DNA of 64,000 nucleotides, taken from positions 1 to 64,000 of the forward strand of contig NZ_JAFFSU010000035.1 in assembly GCF_017948455.1 (NCBI RefSeq). The letters run 5' to 3'. Below, one piece after another: positions 1 to 8,580 of this stretch. Under the pieces are notes generated by a model. That model was not told where the DNA came from. It worked only from the letters and a program-made list of their open reading frames with translations, and did no database searches. The stretch comes from Streptomyces sp. GESEQ-4. GTDB lineage: Bacteria; Actinomycetota; Actinomycetes; Streptomycetales; Streptomycetaceae. The position numbers and the translations under genes were made by a program. Within the stretch, counting starts at the first letter, position 1; every line of letters starts with the position of its first letter.

Positions 1-15
1 CCGGGTGCGGGCGGG

Positions 16-180
16 ATGCGTCTGGTGCCGGACCGGTCCGAGGGGATGGGGGTGGAGTCCCTGACCCCGGAGTATCGGCGGATCATGGAGATCGTGGCCG
101 GGGCGGAGGGTCCGGTGATGGCCAAGGACGTCGCTGGGATGCTGGGTCGGGAGCTCACGCCGGGCAAGGTCGAGCCGTCC
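16..180 (+). pseudogene. N-terminal fragment of an unrecognised DNA-binding-like protein
   Basis: An open stretch reads EYRRIMEIV, then MAKDVAGMLGREL and TPGKVEP, which resembles a short winged-helix or helix-turn-helix N-terminus. After about position 180 the frame turns into low-complexity arginine/proline sequence, and the DNA switches to transposase coding in another frame. I read this as the truncated end of a gene cut by a transposase remnant. Function is not assigned. Confidence 0.3.
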
Positions 181-202
181 GTGGCCAGCTGCGCAAACCC
201 GC

Positions 203-847
203 TGGCGCAAGGTCAGTTCCGGGACCCAGGCGGTCATCGTGCTCGCCGTGCTCCGTCACGACCAGCGTCTTGCCGACATGGCCGGCGGCAACGCGGTCTC
301 CGCCTCCACCGTGCGCCGCTGGGTGATGGAAGTGATCCGCCTGCTGTTCGCCCGCGCCCCGCGCCTGGACCGCGCGCTGAAGAAGATCGCCCGTGCCGGC
401 GGGGTCGTGGTCCTGCTGGGCGGCACCCTCATCCGCACCCGGCGCCGCACCGGGAAGGACAACCGGAAGAACTACAGCGGCAAACACAAGTCCCATGGCC
501 TGCTGTTTCTCGCGCTGACCGACGAGCAAGGCAACGTGATCTGGATCCCGGCGGCGAAGCCGGGCCGGTCCAGCGAGATCACCACCGCCCGCCACAACAA
601 GATCACCGGACACCTGCGCGAGGCCGGTCTCGGAGCCCTGGCCGATCTCGGACTCGTCGGCCTGGACGACGACCCCGACGACCACCCGGTGATCATCACC
701 GGCCGCAAGGCCACCCGCAACCACCAGCTCACCGACGCGGAGAGAGAAGCGAACCGCCTGCTCAACCGCGAACGCGCCGCCGTCGAGCACGGCTTCGCCA
801 ACCTGAAATCGGTCATCGTTGCAATCCTCGAGACGGAGTTCGCTTGA
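203..847 (+). pseudogene. Remnant of an IS5-type DDE transposase (HARBI1-like, DDE_Tnp_4)
   Basis: Reading from WRKVSSGTQ at 203, the frame carries the typical helix-turn-helix stretch (LAVLRHDQRLADMAGG, then STVRRWVMEVIRLL) and the YSGKHKSHG block found in HARBI1-like IS5 transposases of Streptomyces. The C-terminal part keeps an AVEHGFANLK motif. The 5' end merges with an unrelated frame, and the middle is short: the usual GSVHD and DKGYQG catalytic blocks are replaced by degraded sequence (KPGRSSEITTAR, then GLDDDPDDHP). An ATG-initiated reading could begin at 239. It is probably inactive and marks the left edge of the catabolic island. Confidence 0.65.
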
Positions 848-920
848 CAACAAACATGAGGGGCTGGCCCTTGGGCTCGTGCCCACCTTCGTGAGCCGCC
901 GTGCGGATGGGCCGCTGCGA

Positions 921-2207
921 TCAGGCGAGGGTGACTTCGACGGGTAGTTTCTTGATGCCGTTGACGAAGTTGGAGCGGACGCGCGGGACATCGCCGACGA
1001 GGCGGATGTCGGCGATCCTGGGGATCAGCTCCTCGAACATGATGCGGATCTCGGTGCGGGCGAGCAGGTTGCCCAGGCACAGGTGGGGGCTGCCCTTGCC
1101 GAAGGTGACGTGGTCGTTGTCGGCGCGGGTGACATCCAAGTCGTACGGGTTGCCGAAGGCCTCCTCGTCACGGTTGCCGGAGGCGTACCACATGACGACC
1201 TTGTCGCCCTCCTTGATCCGCTTGCCGCCGAGTTCGACGTCCTGGGTGGCGGTGCGGCGGAAGTGGTAGACGGGGGAGGCCCAGCGCAGGAACTCCTCGA
1301 CCGCGCCCGGGATCAGGGACGGGTCGTCCTTGAGGCGGGCCAGCTGGTCGGGGTGCTGGAGGAGGGCCAGCATGGAGTGGGTGATGGTGTGGCGGGTGGT
1401 CTCGTTGCCGGCCACGACGAGGAGCAGGAAGTAGTTGTCGAAGTCCTGTGACGAGAGCGGCACACCGTCCTTCGGGATGGTGTTCACCAGCTTCGACACC
1501 AGGTCGGTGCCGTCGCCGCCGCGCCGCTGCCGGGCCAGCTCACGGCCGTACTCGAAGACCTCCAGCGAGGCGGGGGAGCGGAAGGGCAGGTGCCGGTACT
1601 GCTCGCTCTCCGCGCTGTCCAGCAGGACGTCGGCGTAGTCGGGGTCGGTGTTGCCGATGATGCGGTTGCCCCAGTCGATGAGCTGCTGGTTGTCCTCCGG
1701 CGGTACGTCGAGGAGGCGGGCGAGGACGTTGATGGGGAAGTCGGCGGAGATCTCTTTGACGAAGTCGAAGGTCCCCTTGGCCAGCGCCGCGTCCAGCGTG
1801 GTGGCGGTCAGGCCACGCAGGAAGTCGGTGTAGCTGTTGATGACGCTCGCGCCGAACTGGCGCTGGAGCAGACTGCGCAGCGCGCGGTGGCGGACACCGT
1901 CCAGCTCCAGGATGGAGGCGCGGGTCTTGATCTGGTCCTCGTCGACTTCTTCGAGGTTGACGAACTTCGTGGAGGTGAAGGTCTCGGCGTCACGGTCGAC
2001 GCGGGCGATGTCGGCGTGGCGGGTCACGGCCCAGAAGCCGGAGTTGGGGGCGTCCTCGGGCTGCCAGTGCACCGGGTCCTGGTGGCGCAGGGTGTGGAAC
2101 ATGCGCCATGGGGTGATGCCGTCGGTGAAGTTGTCCAGATCGGCGAGGTTGACGTCTGCCAGTGGCATCGGTTCGTTCACGGCGGCGGTCGGTGTCTCGG
2201 TCGTCAT
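921..2207 (-). CDS. Cytochrome P450 (first of two in the island)
   Basis: A soluble class I bacterial P450 of 428 residues. The I-helix has AGNETT (residues 266-271) with the usual acid-alcohol pair. The K-helix ExxR is E305-R308 in EEFLRWASP. The heme ligand is Cys377 in FGKGSPHLCLG, with a Phe-to-Cys spacing one residue longer than the commonest motif but seen in CYP125-like enzymes. The ATG at 2207 is chosen because GGGAG lies 8 bases upstream; a GTG at 2228 would overlap the stop of the upstream ligase gene. It follows the glutamine-synthetase-like gene and is probably co-transcribed with it. Electrons would come from a ferredoxin and the reductase at 4106. The substrate is unknown; hydroxylation or dealkylation of the aromatic amine or its gamma-glutamyl conjugate is inferred. 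Confidence 0.93.
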   Translation of the reverse strand: MTTETPTAAVNEPMPLADVNLADLDNFTDGITPWRMFHTLRHQDPVHWQPEDAPNSGFWAVTRHADIARVDRDAETFTSTKFVNLEEVDEDQIKTRASILELDGVRHRALRSLLQRQFGASVINSYTDFLRGLTATTLDAALAKGTFDFVKEISADFPINVLARLLDVPPEDNQQLIDWGNRIIGNTDPDYADVLLDSAESEQYRHLPFRSPASLEVFEYGRELARQRRGGDGTDLVSKLVNTIPKDGVPLSSQDFDNYFLLLVVAGNETTRHTITHSMLALLQHPDQLARLKDDPSLIPGAVEEFLRWASPVYHFRRTATQDVELGGKRIKEGDKVVMWYASGNRDEEAFGNPYDLDVTRADNDHVTFGKGSPHLCLGNLLARTEIRIMFEELIPRIADIRLVGDVPRVRSNFVNGIKKLPVEVTLA

Positions 2208-2224
2208 CGCATGGCTCCCAGTCG

Positions 2225-3592
2225 TCACAGGTGGTAGGCGTACTCGGTGAACTCCCAGTCGGTGACGTGCCGTTGGAAGCGTTCGATTTCGTTGCGCTTG
2301 TAGGAGAGGAACGAGGCGGTGAAGTCCTTGCCGAGGATGTCGGTCAGCTCCGTGTCCGCTTCCAGGGCGTCGAGCGCGGCCGGCAGGTTCATGGGCAGCA
2401 TGGCTGCCTTGGCGGTGTCGTAGCCGTACCCCTCCAGCGGGGCGGGGGGTTCCTCGCCGGTCAGAACCCCGAGCAGTGCGGCGGCGACCGTGCCCGCGAT
2501 CAGCAGATACGGGTTGGCGCTGGCGTCACCGAGGCGCAGTTCGAACCGGGCGCCGGAGCCGCGCTCGGGCGGAATGCGGATCATGGCGCTGCGGTTGTCC
2601 AGGCCCCAGTCGATCAGCCAGGGGGCGAGAGTGTCCGGGCCGAAACGCCGGTAGGAGTTCACGGTCGGGTTGGCCAGTGCGGCCAGGGCCGGGGCGTGGG
2701 CGAGGATGCCGGCGACGGCGTGGCGTGCGGTGGCGGACAGTCCGTACGGCCCGGCGGGATCGTCGAAGGAGTTACCGGCGCCTTCCTCGTCGGAGGAGCT
2801 GTCGCAGGACAGGTGGAGGTGGAAACCGGAGCCTCCGGCGTCGTTGAACGGCTTGGCCATGAAGGTGGCGAGTTTGCCCTCCTGCCGGGCCAGTTCCTTG
2901 ATCGCGGACTTGAAGCGGAAGGCGCGGTCCGCAGCGGACAGGGCGTCGGAGTGGGTGAGGTTGATCTCGAACTGGCCGCCGTCGAACTCGTGGTTTCCGC
3001 TGGTCACGCCGATGTTCATGTCCCGCAGCAGACGCAGCGTGCGGAGCAGGTGATTGTCGCCGTCGGCGCGCAGACCGGCGGTGTAGACGACGCCGGTGGC
3101 ACTCGAGTAACGCTTCCAGCCGCTCGGGGAGGCCGGGTCCTCGGCGCAGAGGAAGTACTCGAGCTCGGGGCCGACCACCGGACGCAGGCCGTGTTCGGCA
3201 CATCGGTCGAGGACGGTGCGCAGCAGATCGCGGGGTGACTCGGGCGCGGGCAGGCCGGTGGCCGGGTCGGTGACGTCGGCGAGGCAGGAGGCGACGCCGG
3301 GTTCCCAGGGGAGGGGGACCAGGGTGTCCAGGTCCGGTCGCACGGTGATGTCGGGCAGGCCTGCGTCGAGACCGCCGGAGACGGGCACCACGTCGCCCTG
3401 GGGGCTGGTGTGGTACACGGCCCGGCAGAAGGCCAGGCCGTGGTCGCAGGCCGACGGCAGGTGGTCCAACAGCACGTCGCGCGCTCGGTCGGTGCCGATC
3501 AGGTCGGGATAGGTCACGCGCACCACGTCGATGCCGTCGGCGGCGAGTCGCTGCATGTGCTGACGGAGGCTGGGGGTTGGGTCTGCGCTCAC
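2225..3592 (-). CDS. Glutamine-synthetase-like gamma-glutamyl-amine ligase (PuuA/GlnA3/IpuC type)
   Basis: 455 residues with the glutamine synthetase fold: an N-terminal beta-grasp domain and a catalytic domain with GPELEYFL and GGQFEINL (metal and glutamate-binding acids), GSGFHLHLS (ATP/metal histidine), NRSAMIRIPP and RFELRLGDASANPYL. Length and motifs fit ligases that join glutamate to an amine other than ammonia, as PuuA does with putrescine and IpuC with isopropylamine. The start is a GTG preceded by GAGGAG. A PuuD-like hydrolase (16099) and PuuC-like dehydrogenase (14612) in the same island support gamma-glutamylation as the first step on an amine substrate. It is divergent from the ferredoxin operon, with operators between them. 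True glutamine synthetase activity is unlikely from context but cannot be excluded from sequence. Confidence 0.88.
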   Translation of the reverse strand: MSADPTPSLRQHMQRLAADGIDVVRVTYPDLIGTDRARDVLLDHLPSACDHGLAFCRAVYHTSPQGDVVPVSGGLDAGLPDITVRPDLDTLVPLPWEPGVASCLADVTDPATGLPAPESPRDLLRTVLDRCAEHGLRPVVGPELEYFLCAEDPASPSGWKRYSSATGVVYTAGLRADGDNHLLRTLRLLRDMNIGVTSGNHEFDGGQFEINLTHSDALSAADRAFRFKSAIKELARQEGKLATFMAKPFNDAGGSGFHLHLSCDSSSDEEGAGNSFDDPAGPYGLSATARHAVAGILAHAPALAALANPTVNSYRRFGPDTLAPWLIDWGLDNRSAMIRIPPERGSGARFELRLGDASANPYLLIAGTVAAALLGVLTGEEPPAPLEGYGYDTAKAAMLPMNLPAALDALEADTELTDILGKDFTASFLSYKRNEIERFQRHVTDWEFTEYAYHL

Positions 3593-3676
3593 CGATGTCT
3601 CCTCGGGCGCTAGGCGTGTGGATGGTGAGGGGATTCAGAGGGCCGGTACGGGTGGGGGCGCGGCACATGGAATAGC

Positions 3677-3691
3677 TTGTTTGATGCCAAA
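3677..3691. promoter_or_regulatory. Inverted-repeat operator candidate TTGTTTGATGCCAAA (copy 1)
   Basis: Contains TTTG-N4-CAAA (3680-3691). A near-identical copy, TTGTTTGAAGCCAAA, lies 107 bp away at 3784-3798 in the same divergent intergenic region. Copy 1 is on the side of the glutamine-synthetase-like gene. It is likely a binding site for a second regulator distinct from the TATCC palindrome. Confidence 0.5.
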
Positions 3692-3738
3692 CGGTATGAG
3701 GACTTCGGGTGCCCCGCAAGGGGCGGCAGGAAAAAAAT

Positions 3739-3752
3739 TATCCGCATGGATA
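3739..3752. promoter_or_regulatory. Island operator TATCC-N4-GGATA, site 1
   Basis: A perfect palindrome, TATCCGCATGGATA, in the intergenic region between the divergent ligase/P450 operon and the ferredoxin operon. It ends 4 bases before a TTGACC -35 element. The same arms occur at 10203-10216 and 20717-20730. The likely ligand is one or both TetR proteins of the island. Confidence 0.72.
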
Positions 3753-3756
3753 GGTA

Positions 3757-3785
3757 TTGACCAGGGCCGGGCGGCTTCCTATGTT
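3757..3785 (+). promoter_or_regulatory. Promoter of the ferredoxin/dioxygenase operon
   Basis: TTGACC (3757-3762), a 17-bp spacer and TATGTT (3780-3785) match the vegetative HrdB-type consensus. Operator site 1 lies just upstream, and the TTTGAAGCCAAA copy overlaps the region around the expected transcription start. The leader would be about 120 nt before the ferredoxin ATG at 3915. Confidence 0.6.
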
Positions 3786-3798
3786 GTTTGAAGCCAAA
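3784..3798. promoter_or_regulatory. Inverted-repeat operator candidate TTGTTTGAAGCCAAA (copy 2)
   Basis: Second copy of the TTTG-N4-CAAA element, differing from copy 1 at one base within 15. It overlaps the -10 element and start region of the ferredoxin operon promoter, a position suited to repression. Confidence 0.5.
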
Positions 3799-3914
3799 TG
3801 AGTAAGGGTTCGGTCAGTTGCCGGACCCTTGGCCGGGGCCCGGCCGACGCCGGTCGGGCCCCTCTTCCTCCGCTCGTCCCCGCCCCGACGCCCTCACATT
3901 CAGGAGGACCGGCC

Positions 3915-4103
3915 ATGAAGGTCGTCGTCGACATGAACAAGTGCCAGGACCACGGCCAGTGCGTCTTCGCCGCACCCGATGTCTTCTCCATGGACGACAG
4001 CGGCCACCTGGCCTACGTCCCCGACCCCGACGACGCGCTGCGCGACGAGGTCGAGGAAGCCGCCGACGTGTGTCCGCTCCAGGCCATCCGTATCGAGGAC
4101 TGA
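3915..4103 (+). CDS. [3Fe-4S] ferredoxin (P450 redox partner), copy 1
   Basis: A 62-residue ferredoxin with the short actinomycete pattern: Cys10 in NKCQDHGQC, Cys16, and a distal Cys in the CPLQAI motif, giving three cysteines for a [3Fe-4S] cluster. AGGAGG at 3902-3907 precedes the ATG, so the in-frame ATG at 3798 is rejected. It is followed two bases later by the ferredoxin reductase gene. It should carry electrons from that reductase to one or both P450s. The copy at 11544 is closely related. Confidence 0.93.
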   Translation: MKVVVDMNKCQDHGQCVFAAPDVFSMDDSGHLAYVPDPDDALRDEVEEAADVCPLQAIRIED

Positions 4104-4105
4104 CC

Positions 4106-5335
4106 ATGACTTCGCGGAGTGCACGCATCGTCGTGGCCGGCGCCTCCATGGCCGGCCTGCGCGCGGCCGAGCAGCTGCGGGCCGCCGGCTGGACCGAAGC
4201 CATCACCCTCGTCGGTGACGAGCCGCACATGCCCTACAACCGGCCGCCCCTGTCCAAGGAGGTCCTGGCCGGCAAGGCACCCTTCGAGTCACTCGCCTTC
4301 CGCCCGCGGGCGAGTGTGGCCGACGCGGAATGGCGGCTGGGCGTCAAGATCGTCGCCACCCGGCTCGCGGAGAACATCGTCGAGTTCGACGACGGCGAGG
4401 CACTCTCCTACGACGGTCTGGTCGTCGCCACCGGAATGCGGCCCCGGCGCCTGCGCTGCCCCGGCCCGCTCGCGGGCCGGCACACGGTCCGCACCATCGA
4501 CGACGCGCAGGGTCTGCGGCAGGCCCTGACCAGGCCCGGAGCCCGCGTGGTCGTCGTCGGAGGCGGCTTCATCGGCTGCGAGGTCGCCGCCACCGCCGTC
4601 GCTCTGGGCGCCCGGGAGGTGACGGTCGTCGACCCGCTGCCCCTGCCGATGGTCGGCCCCCTCGGCGAGCTCCTCGCCAGGGTCCTGCTGAAGCGCCACG
4701 AGGAGCGCGGCGTGCGCTTCGCCCTCGGCACGGGCGTGACCGGCTTCACCGGCGACGACCACGTCACCGGCGTTGCCCTCGGCGACGGCACCGTCCTTCC
4801 CGCCGACGTGGTGGTCGAGTCGGTCGGGTCGGTCGCCAACACCGAGTGGCTGGACGGCAACGGCCTCGACCTGAGCGACGGCGTGCTCACCGACGAGCAC
4901 CTGCGCGCCGGCGGACGGCCCGACGTGGTGGCCGTCGGCGACGTCGCCCGCTTCCCCAACGCCCGCTACGACGGCGTACCGCGCCGTGTGGAGCACTGGT
5001 GCATCCCCACGGACACCGCCAAGCACGCCGCGAAGACCCTCGTCGCCCAGCTGGCCGGCACCAGCCACGGCCTGTCCCCGTTCGCGCCGCTGCCCACTTT
5101 CTGGAGCGACCAGCACGACTTCCGCCTGCAGTCCTTCGGCGCACCGGTACTCGGCAAGGAGGACGTACGCGTCCTGGACGGCGACCTCGACGGAGATGTC
5201 GTCGTCGGCTACCACGCCGGCGGCCGGCTGGCCGGTGTCGTCGCCCTCGGCGGTCCGGCCGCGGTGGCCGCCGCCTCCCGATACCGCGCCGAACTGCTCG
5301 AGCAGCCCGCCCTCACCGCCAAAGGACTTCGCTGA
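4106..5335 (+). CDS. FAD/NAD(P)H-dependent ferredoxin reductase
   Basis: 409 residues of the rhodocoxin/putidaredoxin reductase type. The N-terminal FAD site is VVAGASMAGLRAAEQLRAAG, close to the GxGxxG consensus. A second nucleotide-binding motif, VVVGGGFIGCEVAATAV, binds NAD(P)H, and VAVGDVARF is the C-terminal FAD-contact motif. The C-terminal domain (WSDQHDFRLQSFG onward) matches the reductase_C family. The gene lies 2 bases after the ferredoxin and 2 bases before the next gene, so translation is tightly coupled. It is the only ferredoxin reductase seen near the two P450s and probably serves both. Confidence 0.92.
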   Translation: MTSRSARIVVAGASMAGLRAAEQLRAAGWTEAITLVGDEPHMPYNRPPLSKEVLAGKAPFESLAFRPRASVADAEWRLGVKIVATRLAENIVEFDDGEALSYDGLVVATGMRPRRLRCPGPLAGRHTVRTIDDAQGLRQALTRPGARVVVVGGGFIGCEVAATAVALGAREVTVVDPLPLPMVGPLGELLARVLLKRHEERGVRFALGTGVTGFTGDDHVTGVALGDGTVLPADVVVESVGSVANTEWLDGNGLDLSDGVLTDEHLRAGGRPDVVAVGDVARFPNARYDGVPRRVEHWCIPTDTAKHAAKTLVAQLAGTSHGLSPFAPLPTFWSDQHDFRLQSFGAPVLGKEDVRVLDGDLDGDVVVGYHAGGRLAGVVALGGPAAVAAASRYRAELLEQPALTAKGLR

Positions 5336-5337
5336 TC

Positions 5338-6144
5338 ATGAACACTGTTCACGGATTCTTCTTCCCCAAGACGGCGAGCGGTGCCTCGTCGCTGGTCCCC
5401 TCACCGCCCTGGCTGTACTCCGGGGACCTGCTCACCGTCGAGTACCGCACCGACCCGGCGCGCGTGCGTGAACTGCTTCCCGAGCCACTGGAGCTCGCCG
5501 ACGAGGACCCGGGCGCGGTGGCGCTGATCTGGGCCGACTGGCAGTCCTGCTCGGCGTCCGGCGAGGAGCTGCTCGATCCCGTGCTCTCCCAGTACAAGGA
5601 GGCGTTCGCGGTCGTCCGCTGCAAGTACCGGGGCGAAACCTACTCGCGGTGCGTCTACATCTGGGTCGACAAGGACTTCGCCATCGCCCGCGGCCTGCAC
5701 CAGGGCTACCCGAAGAAGCTCGGCTCGATCCACCAGACCCGCCCGCACCCGTACGGCCCCGCGCCGCGCATCGAGGCGGGGGCCCGTTTCGGCGCCACGC
5801 TCGCCGCCGCCGACCGGCGCCTGGCCCAGACCACGGTCACCCTGCGCGAGCCGTCGCAGACGAACGGCTTCGTCAACGCCCACCCGATGGCCCACCACCG
5901 CTGGCTGCCCTCCATCGAGAAGGGCAAGGGCCTCGCTCTGGACGAGCTGATCGAGTCGGGCGCCGCGTCCTTCGAGGCGGGACAGGCCTGGCGCGGCGAC
6001 GCCGAGCTGGAGCTGTTCGAGGCGCCCACCGAAGAACTGGCCCGCCTGGAGATCCGCGAGCCGATCGCCGCTTACTACCGCCAGGTCGGCGTCGTCTGGG
6101 ACGGCGGCCGACTGCTGGAATCCGGCACCTCCGGCGCCGAGTAG
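5338..6144 (+). CDS. Acetoacetate-decarboxylase-family protein
   Basis: 268 residues. The core CVYIWVDKDFAIARGLHQGYPKKLGS carries Lys126-Lys127 in YPKK, matching the Schiff-base lysine pair of acetoacetate decarboxylase. PPWLYSGDLLTVEY at the N-terminus is also typical of the superfamily. It lies between the reductase and the HpaE-like dehydrogenase in one transcription unit. Family members include true decarboxylases and enzymes using Schiff-base chemistry for aldol, dehydration or retro-aldol steps. In this operon it could replace a missing late step of the meta-cleavage route (isomerase, hydratase or decarboxylase); that role is inferred. Confidence 0.82.
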   Translation: MNTVHGFFFPKTASGASSLVPSPPWLYSGDLLTVEYRTDPARVRELLPEPLELADEDPGAVALIWADWQSCSASGEELLDPVLSQYKEAFAVVRCKYRGETYSRCVYIWVDKDFAIARGLHQGYPKKLGSIHQTRPHPYGPAPRIEAGARFGATLAAADRRLAQTTVTLREPSQTNGFVNAHPMAHHRWLPSIEKGKGLALDELIESGAASFEAGQAWRGDAELELFEAPTEELARLEIREPIAAYYRQVGVVWDGGRLLESGTSGAE

Positions 6145-6178
6145 ACCCCACCACCTCGTGAGACCGGAGGAGCAGAGC

Positions 6179-7642
6179 ATGAGCGAACACACCATCACCG
6201 TTGCCGGGGTCGCCGTCGACACCCGGCACTGGATCGGCGGCGAGCGCGTCGCCTCGGCACAGACGTTCCCGGACGTCTCGCCCATCGACGGCAGCACGAT
6301 CGGCGAGATCTCCCGGGGCACGGGCATGGAGGCAGCCGCCGCCGTGGCCGCCGCGAAGGCCGCCTTCCCCGCCTGGGCGGCCACCTCCCGCGCGGAACGC
6401 GCACGCATCCTGCACGCCATCGCCGACGGGGTCGAGAAGCGGATCGAAGAGCTCTCCATCGTCGAGACCACCGACAACGGAGCCCTTCTGCGCTCCCACC
6501 GCCGGGGCGTCATGCCCCGCGTCGCCCACAACTTCCGCTTCTTCGCGGACGGGCTGCTGAAACTGGAGCACGAGGACTTCGAGACGCGCGGGCACACCAA
6601 CCACGTCAGCTGGGACCCAGCGGGCCCCTCCGTGCTGATCACACCGTGGAACGCCCCGTTGATGCTGGCCACTTGGAAGGTCGCCCCGGCTCTCGCGGCC
6701 GGCAACACGGTGATCCTCAAGCCCGCCGAGTGGACCCCGCTGACTGCCTCCCTGCTGGCCGACATCGCCGCCGAGGCCGGGCTCCCGGCAGGTGTGCTCA
6801 ACGTCGTCCAGGGCTACGGCTCCGAGATCGGCGACGCGCTGACCTCGCATCCCGACGTGCGCCGGATCAGCTTCACCGGCTCCGTGCCCACGGCCAAGCG
6901 GATCGCGGAGTCGGCGGCCGCGAACCTCACGCCCTTGAGTCTCGAACTGGGGGGCAAGTCGCCGCTGTTGGTGTTCGCCGACGCGGACCTGGACCTGGCC
7001 GTCGACCTGGCGGTGGAGCAGTACGACAACGCCGGCCAGGTGTGCCTGGCTGCGACGCGCTTCCTGGTCGAGGAGTCGGTCGCCGAGGAGTTCACCCGCC
7101 GCTTCGTCGAGAAGGCCGGGCAGCTCACCCAGGGCGACCCGCGCGGCGAGGCTACCGACATCGGGCCGAACATCCACCCGCTCCAGCTGGAGAAGATCGA
7201 CGGCTTCGTGCAGCGTGCCGTGGCGGCCGGTGCCCGCGCGGTCATCGGCGGCCACGGCAAGGACGGCCAGTACTACGCGCCGACCCTCCTGACCGCCGTC
7301 GCCCAGGACTCGGAGATCGTGCAGGAGGAGGTCTTCGGCCCGGTCCTGACCCTGCAGACCTTCGCCACCGAAGACGAAGCCGTCCGCCTCGCCAACGACA
7401 CCCGCTTCGGGCTGGCTGCCACGCTCGCCACCGGTGACCCCGAGCGCGCCGAACGCGTCACCGCCCAGCTTGTCGCAGGCACGGTCTGGACCAACTGCTT
7501 CTTCGTCCGCGACCTGCAGGCGCCGTTCGGCGGCTCCCGCCACTCGGGCGTCGGCCGCGAGGGCGGCACCTGGAGCTTCGACTTCTACTGCGACCTCAAG
7601 AACACCGTGACCTCGCCGAACGGATGGAACAACCATGGGTGA
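6179..7642 (+). CDS. hpaE: 5-carboxymethyl-2-hydroxymuconate-semialdehyde dehydrogenase-like (HpaE family)
   Basis: 487-residue NAD-dependent aldehyde dehydrogenase. The catalytic Cys289 is in AGQVCLAATRF and the general base Glu256 is in LELGGKSPL; PWNAP (residues 156-160) is the substrate/cofactor loop. The C-terminal segment NCFFVRDLQAPFGGSRHSG followed by GREGGTWSFDFY resembles the HpaE signature. The ATG at 6179 has GGAGG just upstream. The 3' end overlaps the dioxygenase start by 8 bp. HpaE oxidises the semialdehyde made by homoprotocatechuate 2,3-dioxygenase, which is the next gene here. Family assignment is strong; exact substrate is inferred from neighbours. Confidence 0.87.
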   Translation: MSEHTITVAGVAVDTRHWIGGERVASAQTFPDVSPIDGSTIGEISRGTGMEAAAAVAAAKAAFPAWAATSRAERARILHAIADGVEKRIEELSIVETTDNGALLRSHRRGVMPRVAHNFRFFADGLLKLEHEDFETRGHTNHVSWDPAGPSVLITPWNAPLMLATWKVAPALAAGNTVILKPAEWTPLTASLLADIAAEAGLPAGVLNVVQGYGSEIGDALTSHPDVRRISFTGSVPTAKRIAESAAANLTPLSLELGGKSPLLVFADADLDLAVDLAVEQYDNAGQVCLAATRFLVEESVAEEFTRRFVEKAGQLTQGDPRGEATDIGPNIHPLQLEKIDGFVQRAVAAGARAVIGGHGKDGQYYAPTLLTAVAQDSEIVQEEVFGPVLTLQTFATEDEAVRLANDTRFGLAATLATGDPERAERVTAQLVAGTVWTNCFFVRDLQAPFGGSRHSGVGREGGTWSFDFYCDLKNTVTSPNGWNNHG

Positions 7643-8570
7643 GATCGTCGGGGCGGGCCTCCTCGCCCACGTCCCCACCATCGTGCTGCCCGAGGAGACC
7701 CGGCTGGAGCTGAACGGGGGCAAGGAGATCACCCTCGTCACCGGCCTGCACCAGCTCCGCAAGGACGTCTTCGAGCGCGACGACTACGACACCGTCGTCG
7801 TCCTGGACTCCCACTGGGCGACCACCGTCGAGTTCGTCGTCACAGCCCAGCAGCGCCGCGCCGGTCTGTTCACCTCCGAGGAGCTACCGCGCGGCATGTG
7901 CCGGATGCCGTACGACTTCCCCGGTGATCCTGAACTGGCCCACAACATCGAGAAGTTCGCCGACAAGCACGGCACCTGGATCACCGCGATCGAGGACGAG
8001 TACCTGCCGATCTACTACGCCACCACCAACCTCTGGAAGTTCCTGGGGGAGGGGCTGCCGGACAAGCGGTGGGTGACCATCGGGGTCTGTCAGACCGGGG
8101 ACATGGAGGACCACCTGCGGCTGGGCCGGGCGCTGGCCGACGGGATCGCCGCCACCCCGGGCCGCCGGGTCCTGGTCATCGCCTCCGGTGCGCTGTCGCA
8201 CACCTTCTGGCCGCTGCGCGAGCTGCGCGACCACGAGTCGAGCGACCCCGCGCACATCTTCACGCCCGAGGCGCGCGAGGCCGACTACGAGCGGATCGCC
8301 TGGTTCAAGGAGGGCCGCCACGACAAGGTCCTCGACACCATGCCGGAGTTCTCGAAATACAGGCCCGAGGCGAAGTTCTTCCACTACCTGATGATGGCCG
8401 GTGCCCTCGGGGAACAGGCCTGCGTCGCCAAGGCCCGCCAGTACGGCGAGTACGAGAACTCCATCGGCACCGGCCAGGTCCACCTCTGGTTCGACCGCCC
8501 GGCCGACGGCTGGACCGGCGCCGGCCTGCCCGCCGCCCCCTCCGCGCACAACCCTCACAGCCGTATCTAG
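7635..8570 (+). CDS. hpaD: Class III extradiol dioxygenase, homoprotocatechuate 2,3-dioxygenase-like (HpaD family)
   Basis: 311 residues of the LigB superfamily. His12 in LLAHVPT and His59 in VLDSHWATT fit the non-heme Fe(II) ligands. SEELPRGMCRMPYDFPGDPEL, VIASGALSHTF and the ENSIGTGQVHLWF ending resemble E. coli-type HpaD. The gene overlaps the HpaE-like gene by 8 bp and is followed 10 bp later by an FAH-family gene. The expected reaction is proximal ring opening of 3,4-dihydroxyphenylacetate to 5-carboxymethyl-2-hydroxymuconate semialdehyde. A related catechol substrate is possible. Confidence 0.85.
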   Translation: MGEIVGAGLLAHVPTIVLPEETRLELNGGKEITLVTGLHQLRKDVFERDDYDTVVVLDSHWATTVEFVVTAQQRRAGLFTSEELPRGMCRMPYDFPGDPELAHNIEKFADKHGTWITAIEDEYLPIYYATTNLWKFLGEGLPDKRWVTIGVCQTGDMEDHLRLGRALADGIAATPGRRVLVIASGALSHTFWPLRELRDHESSDPAHIFTPEAREADYERIAWFKEGRHDKVLDTMPEFSKYRPEAKFFHYLMMAGALGEQACVAKARQYGEYENSIGTGQVHLWFDRPADGWTGAGLPAAPSAHNPHSRI

Positions 8571-8580
8571 GAGTACTGCC

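Noticed and set aside
3798..3914. Upstream ATG at 3798 as ferredoxin start
   Set aside because: It overlaps the TTTGAAGCCAAA element and promoter region, and the ATG at 3915 has an AGGAGG site.
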